In this document: positions 15,843 through 20,362 of the stretch, in pieces
Layout of the letters: each line of letters starts with the position of its first letter
Numbering within the stretch: position 1 is the first letter of the stretch
Virus record (IMG/VR): IMGVR_UViG_3300025151_000393
Span: 1 to 20,362 of that record
Strand: one strand, 5' to 3'
Length of the DNA stretch: 20,362 nucleotides
Source: a virus
Position numbers and translations under genes: made by a program
The notes under the pieces: generated by a model
The model's database searches: none
What the model saw: only the letters and a program-made list of their open reading frames with translations
Told to the model about the DNA's origin: nothing

Positions 15843-16997
15843 ATGACAATAGCTTTAAGTGCAAATACACCAAGAGTTAGTTACACAGTAAGTCAAGGTG
15901 TGACACAAACATCTTTTGCTGTGCCTTTTGTATTTTTTACTGATTCAACCGATTTAAATGTATTTGTGGATAACACAGCTAGGACTTTTGATGCTTCAAC
16001 TGCTAATACATCTTTGTTTACTGTGTCTGGTGGTGATGGTTCTACTGGGACAGTTACAACAACTGTAACTGGTGCAACTGGTGGTAGCACAGTTGTTATT
16101 ACTAGAGCAGTGCCATTATCTCGTACTACAGATTTTCCTAGTTCAGGTGCTTTTGAAGTATCTAAACTTAATACAGAATTAGATACTATAACTGCTATTC
16201 AATCTGATTTTAATGATTCGGCATCAAGAGCAGTAAGATTAAAAGATTCTGATAGCGCTGTATCAATGGAATTACCTTTACTTGATGCAAGAAAAGGAAC
16301 TGTTCTTGGATTTAATGCTACTACTGGTGCTGTCGAAGCAGGACCAACAATAGCTAATGTAAATAGTTTGTCTGCTATAACTGCTAATATAAATACAGTT
16401 GCAGGAATAAGTGCAAATGTAACTACTGTAGCAGGAATAAGTAGTAACGTAACTACTGTAGCAGGTATAGCAAGTAATGTAACAACAGTTGCAGGTGTTT
16501 CATCTCAAGTAACTGCATTAGGTGCATCAGATGTTATAGCTGATATGGCTTTATTAGCTAATTCAGATGTTATAGCTGATATGGCTTTGCTTGCTGATAG
16601 TGATGTAATTGCAGATATGAATACACTTGCTACAAGTGATATTGTTTCAGACTTAAACACTTTAGCAACAAGTGATATTGTAACTGATTTAAATATATTA
16701 GCTACTTCAGATAATGTTACAAATATGGCAACATTAGGTGCTAGTGGAGTTGTAGCAAATATAGCTACAGTTGCAGGGATAGCAAGTAATGTTACTACTG
16801 TTGCAGGTGTTGCAAGTAATGTAACAACAGTTGCAGGCATAGCAAGTAATGTAACAAGTGTAGCAGGTATAGCAAGTAATGTGACTACTGTTGCAAGTAA
16901 TATATCAGACGTAAATACTGTTGCTTCAAATATATCTACAATAAATCAAAAAGCATCACTAGATGATGCAACAGCTTTAGCAATAGCTTTAGGATAA
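15843..16997 (+). CDS. Tail fibre protein, T7 gp17-like N-terminus with repeat shaft
   Basis: Residues about 10-140 form the tail-attachment domain known from T7 gp17: YTVSQGVTQTSFAVPFVFF opens it and SDFNDSASRAVRLKDSD closes it. The rest is a shaft made of repeats: 10-residue units of the type VAGIxxNVTT (about 186-225), then seven 12-residue units of the type SDVIADMxxLAx (229-312), then 10-residue IASNVTTVAG units (313-361). The protein ends after a short helix (ASLDDATALAIALG) without a receptor-binding head, so tip function must be supplied by the following genes or by the repeat end itself. Such repeats usually form trimeric fibrous stalks. A weak TAAAGG precedes the start. Confidence 0.9.
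   Translation: MTIALSANTPRVSYTVSQGVTQTSFAVPFVFFTDSTDLNVFVDNTARTFDASTANTSLFTVSGGDGSTGTVTTTVTGATGGSTVVITRAVPLSRTTDFPSSGAFEVSKLNTELDTITAIQSDFNDSASRAVRLKDSDSAVSMELPLLDARKGTVLGFNATTGAVEAGPTIANVNSLSAITANINTVAGISANVTTVAGISSNVTTVAGIASNVTTVAGVSSQVTALGASDVIADMALLANSDVIADMALLADSDVIADMNTLATSDIVSDLNTLATSDIVTDLNILATSDNVTNMATLGASGVVANIATVAGIASNVTTVAGVASNVTTVAGIASNVTSVAGIASNVTTVASNISDVNTVASNISTINQKASLDDATALAIALG
16398..16925 (+). repeat. In-frame 30-bp and 36-bp coding repeats of the fibre shaft
   Basis: Block one (about 16398-16517) has 30-bp units, block two (16527-16778) has seven 36-bp units, and block three (16779-16925) returns to 30-bp units. Adjacent copies keep strings such as GTAACTACTGTAGCAGGAAT and TCAGATGTTATAGCTGATAT nearly intact while other copies differ at wobble positions. 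The mix of near-identical and diverged copies suggests growth by unequal recombination or slippage followed by drift. Every unit length is a multiple of three. Confidence 0.9.
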
Positions 16998-17007
16998 GGA
17001 GTGAAAA

Positions 17008-17358
17008 ATGGCTAATACATTTAAGTTAAAAACAAATGCAGCCATGCCATCAAGTGCAGGTTCACCTCTAACTCTTTATACAGTTCCAAGTAGTACAACT
17101 TCAGTTATTCTTGGATTGGTGTTATGTAATGTACACACAAGTCAAGTTACTGTAGATGTTCAGTTAGTATCAGATACAAATGATACAGAAACAAATGAAA
17201 CTGTTAAATTGTTAGATAATGCACCAATTCCTGCAGGATCAAGTTTAGAGATTCTATCAGGTAATAAAGTGGTTATGCAAACAACAGATGTATTAAAAAT
17301 AGATTGTAGTGTGTCAGCTAAAATTGATGCAACATTATCTATTATGGAGATTACATAA
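17008..17358 (+). CDS. Marine-phage-type small structural protein (116 aa)
   Basis: AAGGAG at 16996-17001 gives a good ribosome-binding site, and the gene ends in a TAATG overlap with the next. The sequence reads as a single beta-sandwich: YTVPSSTTSVILGLVLCNVH, a variable acidic turn (DTNDTETNET), then LLDNAPIPAGSSLEIL, VVMQTTDVLKIDCSV and a final short strand. I recognise this layout ('tvYtvP..tT.vi..l.lsN' ... 'iPagssl' ... 'GDvlkv') from small proteins in the tail regions of cyanophages and pelagiphages. It is probably a virion component, perhaps a fibre or tail decoration. No enzymatic motif is visible. Confidence 0.8.
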   Translation: MANTFKLKTNAAMPSSAGSPLTLYTVPSSTTSVILGLVLCNVHTSQVTVDVQLVSDTNDTETNETVKLLDNAPIPAGSSLEILSGNKVVMQTTDVLKIDCSVSAKIDATLSIMEIT

Positions 17359-18005
17359 TGGCATATATTGGCAATCAGATAACAACAGTATTTCCAAGTT
17401 CTATAAGTGTTGATGATGCTACTATAAGTGGCAATACAACTATTGGTGGCACATTAGGGGTTACTGGTGCTTCAACATTATCAAGTACATTAGCTGTTAC
17501 TGGTGTATCTACTTTGTCAGATAACATTGTTTTTGATGCTTCATCTAAAGGAGTGCATCTTGGAGTAACTTCAGCAACGTCTACTAATTTACTTGATGAT
17601 TATGAAGAAGGAACATGGACTCCTGCGTTTACTTCAACTGGTGCATCTTTTAGTTATGGAACACAATCTGGAGAATATATTAAAGTTGGTCGTATAGTTT
17701 TTGTTAGCTTTAGGATACAATTAAGTGGTTCTCCAACTGGCACAACATCAAATACAACATTTCTTACTGGATTACCAATAGCAATAGATTCTACAGCACA
17801 TTTTGGTGGTACTCATGCAGGGCATTATTTTCAAATTAATAAAACTAGCACAGATGAAGAACCAGTATATCAAGCACAACCTGGAGACACTAAATTTGAA
17901 ATAAAAATGGTTGGAGATAATCAAGGTGAATCTAATTTAACACCTGCACAAATGAACAGTACTGCACAAATTAGAAGTTCAGTAACATACCTAGCAGGAT
18001 CATAA
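17358..18005 (+). CDS. Tail fibre / adhesin protein with beta-repeat stem (215 aa)
   Basis: The N-terminus MAYIGNQITTVFPSSISVDD is a short cap related to that of the gene at 18352 (MPYIGTSPSNG). It leads into a repeat stem, ISGNTTIGGTLGVTGASTLS and SSTLAVTGVSTLS (about residues 23-54), typical of trimeric beta-structured stalks. From about residue 80 the sequence DDYEEGTWTPAF, then SGEYIKVGRIVFVSFRI, matches a head domain widespread in phage fibres, ending near residue 145. The C-terminus (150-215) carries GGTHAGHYFQIN and looks like the last part of the same beta domain. Start and preceding stop overlap by 1 nt. Receptor recognition is inferred. Confidence 0.88.
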   Translation: MAYIGNQITTVFPSSISVDDATISGNTTIGGTLGVTGASTLSSTLAVTGVSTLSDNIVFDASSKGVHLGVTSATSTNLLDDYEEGTWTPAFTSTGASFSYGTQSGEYIKVGRIVFVSFRIQLSGSPTGTTSNTTFLTGLPIAIDSTAHFGGTHAGHYFQINKTSTDEEPVYQAQPGDTKFEIKMVGDNQGESNLTPAQMNSTAQIRSSVTYLAGS

Positions 18006-18015
18006 GGAGATAAAT

Positions 18016-18351
18016 GTGTCTTTAACGAAAGAAACAGAAATATCTAAAATTGAAGTTGTCAATCAATGGATAATACAAGTAAGAACAGATACTGTTGTTA
18101 GAGAAAATAATATAGAAATATCAAGAACTATTCACCGACATACTTTGTTGCCTTTTATATCTAATTATGAAGTTAAAACAGAAGATAATAAATGTGTTCC
18201 AAATTTAGATTCAAATGGTAAAAAACAATGGACACATATAGCGACAGATATTAGCAATGAAGATTCAAGTGTTCAAGCTATAGCTAATACAGCATGGACA
18301 ACAAAGGTCAAAAATGCTTATAAAAAATTTATTGAAAGCCGTGAGGAATAA
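18016..18351 (+). CDS. Small conserved-type tail-region protein (111 aa), GTG start
   Basis: The start is GTG 18016, with AAGGAG at 18004-18009 upstream. An ATG at 18014 overlaps it but opens only three codons before TAA, so GTG is required for the long frame. The protein begins TKETEISKIEVVNQWIIQVR, has a basic centre (SRTIHRHTLLPF), and ends with DISNEDSSVQAIANTAWTTK plus KNAYKKFIES. The WTHIATDISNEDSSVQAI region and the 'ANT-x-W-T' helix are familiar from small proteins in marine phage fibre blocks. It has no signal peptide or membrane segment. Function is unknown; a fibre chaperone or structural role is only a guess from position. The stop abuts the next ATG. Confidence 0.8.
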   Translation: MSLTKETEISKIEVVNQWIIQVRTDTVVRENNIEISRTIHRHTLLPFISNYEVKTEDNKCVPNLDSNGKKQWTHIATDISNEDSSVQAIANTAWTTKVKNAYKKFIESREE

Positions 18352-19260
18352 ATGCCATATATAGGAACATCACCAAGTAACGGAGTCAGAAGAGTTTACA
18401 CCTACACAGCTACTGCAAGTCAAACAACTTTTAGTGGTGCAAGTAACGAAGGCTCTACACTAGCTTATGTTGATAACAACTATTTAGATGTGTATCAGAA
18501 TGGCATATTGCTTGGTTCTGCTGATTATACTTCTACTAATGGAACTTCTGTTGTACTTGCACAAGCAGCTTCTTTAAATGATATTATTGTTATTGTAGCT
18601 TATGATGTGTTTTCTGTAGCAGACACAGTAAGTAAGACAGATGGTGGTACATTTGATACTGATGTTGCTTTTACTACAGCTATAAAAACACCAACCATTA
18701 AAGCAGCCAATGGTGAAACTGGTATTACTATAGCTGATAATGGTAGTGTTGAAGCATATCACGACAATTCTGCAAAACTTGCTACAAATAGTTTTGGAGC
18801 AACTGTAACTGGTTATTTACATCAAACTGCACCAGTCGTTTCAATAATGTCACATACAAGCCAGATATCTATACCAGATAATTCTTCAACTGTTATACCT
18901 TTTCAAACAAGTGACGTTGATACACATGGTCTTTATGATGCAACCAATGACAGATTACTCATTACATCAGCATTTAATGGTCATTATTTTCAGATTACTT
19001 GGGCAGTAGCTGTAACTGGTGGAACAAATGGTGATAATATGTTTGGTTCTTTAAGAAAAAATGGTGGAGTAATACAAAACGATAATATCTTTTTAACTGG
19101 AGATGAAGGTGAACAGATCACATTTCAAGGAACTTGGATTGGAACTGTAGCAACTAATGACTACTTTGATTGCATTGCATTTTCAGATCAATCAAGTGGC
19201 ACTAAAAATAGTTTAACTGGTTTAGTCAATAGTTTTTTAACAGCAATAAAAATATTTTAG
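18352..19260 (+). CDS. Tail fibre with C-terminal C1q/TNF-like head (302 aa)
   Basis: The N-terminal domain (residues 1-95) has MPYIGTSPSNGVRRVYTYTA, then YLDVYQNGILLGSADYTS and an IIVIVAYDVFSVADTVS end, a layout common to marine phage fibres. A linker with DGGTFDTDVAFTTAIKTPTI resembles phage stem repeats. The C-terminal 140 residues look like a C1q/TNF-type jelly roll: VIPFQTSDVDTHGLYD, LLITSAFNGHYFQITWAVAV, LRKNGG, then a Gly-rich strand and LTGLVNSFLTAIKIF at the very end, with the final IKIF strand closing the fold. Such trimeric heads bind ligands in other systems; a host-surface role here is inferred. The ribosome-binding GAGG lies inside the previous gene. Confidence 0.9.
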   Translation: MPYIGTSPSNGVRRVYTYTATASQTTFSGASNEGSTLAYVDNNYLDVYQNGILLGSADYTSTNGTSVVLAQAASLNDIIVIVAYDVFSVADTVSKTDGGTFDTDVAFTTAIKTPTIKAANGETGITIADNGSVEAYHDNSAKLATNSFGATVTGYLHQTAPVVSIMSHTSQISIPDNSSTVIPFQTSDVDTHGLYDATNDRLLITSAFNGHYFQITWAVAVTGGTNGDNMFGSLRKNGGVIQNDNIFLTGDEGEQITFQGTWIGTVATNDYFDCIAFSDQSSGTKNSLTGLVNSFLTAIKIF

Positions 19261-19270
19261 GAAATAGGAT

Positions 19271-20362
19271 ATGACAAAAGCAGCAGAATTAGCAAAGATG
19301 GGTGAAGTCCTAACCAATAGTCAGATTGGTGGGCGAAGGAATATTATAATTAACGGTGCAATGCAAGTTGCACAAAGAGGTACAAGTTCTACTGGATTAG
19401 GTGCAAGTTCAACTTATCCTACTGTAGACAGATTTAATCATGCTTTTGATGCAACAGCAGGAAGATTAACTTCTTCTCAAGTAGCTAGTGGATTGAATGG
19501 TTTTGGTAATGCTTTAAAATTAGATTGCACAACTGCTGATACATCTGTTGCAGCAGGAGAACTTTTTATCATACAACAAAGAATAGAAGGACAAGATTTA
19601 CAACAGTTAAAAAAAGGTACATCAGATGCCGAACAAGTCACTTTATCTTTTTATGCAAAAGTTGTTGGTAGTTCTACAGATATAGTTGTTGAATTAGAAG
19701 ATGCAGATAATTCAAGGCACGTTGCAAAGTTATTTACATTAACTACAAGTTGGGCAAGATACACATATACTTTTCCTGCTGATACAACTGGTACTTTAGA
19801 TGATGATAATGCTAATTCTTTTCTTGTAAACTTTTGGCTTCATGCAGGTTCTACATACAATAGTGGAACTTTAGCTACATCTTGGGCAAGTAAAACAGAA
19901 GCAAACAGAGCAGTTGGTGCTGACTCATTTTTTTCAAGCACAGACAATGAATTATTTTTGACTGGAGTCCAACTAGAAGTAGGCTCACAAGCTACACCAT
20001 TTGAGCATAGGTCATTTGGGGAAGAGAGACAACTTTGCTATCGCTATTATTATCAAATGAAAGCCGCAACAAATTTTATGAAAATTGGACATGGCAGAGC
20101 ATACAACACCTCTAATTCTACTGCTACATATCCAGTACCAGTTCCTATGAGAGCAAATCCTACTGGCTCTGTATCAGCAGCTTCTCATGTTGGAGTTGCA
20201 GGGTTGTCAGCAGGAGGAACTACATCAACAAATGCAGCATCAGAAACTTTTAACGATTTTAGTAGATTTGCAATAAATGTTACAAGAAGTGGTGCTGATT
20301 TTACTACTGGAAATATATTTCAAGTGGAAGCAGATAACACTACAGATATGACTATAAAATTA
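19271..20362 (+). CDS. Tail fibre / receptor-binding-type protein (partial, runs off the window)
   Basis: ATG 19271 follows AGGAAATAGG (19259-19268). The frame stays open for 364 codons to the window edge, so only the N-terminal part is present. After a short helical cap (TKAAELAKMGEVLTNSQIG) comes RRNIIINGAMQVAQRGTSS at residues 22-40. A long beta domain follows, resembling a carbohydrate-binding jelly roll: FGNALKLDCTTADTSVAAGE, IEGQDLQQLKKGTSDAEQVT, SFYAKVVGSS, WARYTYTFPAD and LTGVQLEVGSQATPFEHRSF at about 230-250, then QLCYRYYYQM. I recognise this arrangement from tail fibres of marine podoviruses and myoviruses. Glycan binding is the most likely role but is inferred. The remaining C-terminus beyond the window would carry the tip. 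Confidence 0.9.
   Translation, partial: MTKAAELAKMGEVLTNSQIGGRRNIIINGAMQVAQRGTSSTGLGASSTYPTVDRFNHAFDATAGRLTSSQVASGLNGFGNALKLDCTTADTSVAAGELFIIQQRIEGQDLQQLKKGTSDAEQVTLSFYAKVVGSSTDIVVELEDADNSRHVAKLFTLTTSWARYTYTFPADTTGTLDDDNANSFLVNFWLHAGSTYNSGTLATSWASKTEANRAVGADSFFSSTDNELFLTGVQLEVGSQATPFEHRSFGEERQLCYRYYYQMKAATNFMKIGHGRAYNTSNSTATYPVPVPMRANPTGSVSAASHVGVAGLSAGGTTSTNAASETFNDFSRFAINVTRSGADFTTGNIFQVEADNTTDMTIKL

Noticed and set aside
16527-16778. 36-bp direct repeats that could be taken for a CRISPR-like array
   Set aside because: The units are contiguous, without spacers, stay in frame, and encode 12-residue fibre repeats inside a long open gene.
16505-16840. Minus-strand open frame of 111 codons opposite the fibre repeats
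   Set aside because: Repeat DNA naturally keeps several frames open; no ribosome-binding site and the plus-strand gene is secure.

Overview
This window is the packaging and virion-structure arm of a short-tailed, T7-like podovirus. The DNA is strongly AT-rich, with heavy use of AGA and A/T-ending codons. Every credible gene is on the + strand, packed end to end. I see no bacterial housekeeping genes, integrase, tRNA, lysis gene, replication gene or RNA polymerase. The closest gene content and protein style I recognise are those of marine podoviruses of the pelagiphage (SAR11 virus) and uvMED type, so a marine alphaproteobacterial host is likely. The host assignment is inference.

Layout. Positions 1-297 hold the basic C-terminal tail of an upstream gene and a 64-residue small protein. 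Positions 284-5063 hold the packaging and procapsid genes: large terminase (TTG start), a small Pro/Glu-rich protein resembling T7 gp7.3, portal, a Bbp19-like small protein, scaffold, and a T7 gp13-like GNAT-fold protein. Positions 5139-6270 hold the major capsid protein and a ~100-residue accessory virion protein, closed by a perfect 7-bp G/C hairpin at 6274-6293, where T7 has its post-capsid terminator. Positions 6301-9168 hold tail tubular proteins A and B. Positions 9170-15807 hold three internal virion proteins in T7 gp14-gp15-gp16 order (162, 754 and 1294 aa). Positions 15843-20362 hold a run of six tail fibre or adhesin-type genes; the last runs off the window.

How the genes work together. 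Scaffold, portal and capsid build the procapsid and the terminase fills it. Tail tubular A and B form the stubby tail. The gp14/15/16-like proteins are stored in the head and ejected to form the DNA conduit through the envelope. The fibre block reads the host surface. Genes are coupled by stop/start overlaps of the TAATG type (2041-2045, 9656-9660, 17356-17360) or 8-nt overlaps (3812-3819, and 4551-4558 if that start is used). This suggests a few long transcripts.

The most interesting points are: a zinc-metallopeptidase-like HExxH motif inside the giant gp16-like ejection protein, in a phage where I see no lytic transglycosylase domain; a rearranged position for the gp13-like gene; an E1-FCCH-like insert in tail tubular B; the post-capsid hairpin, which also captures the only ribosome-binding sequence of the next gene; and a 10/12/10-residue repeat shaft in the main fibre, encoded by near-repeat DNA. 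No wholly new system is evident. The novelty lies in variation on the T7 virion plan.
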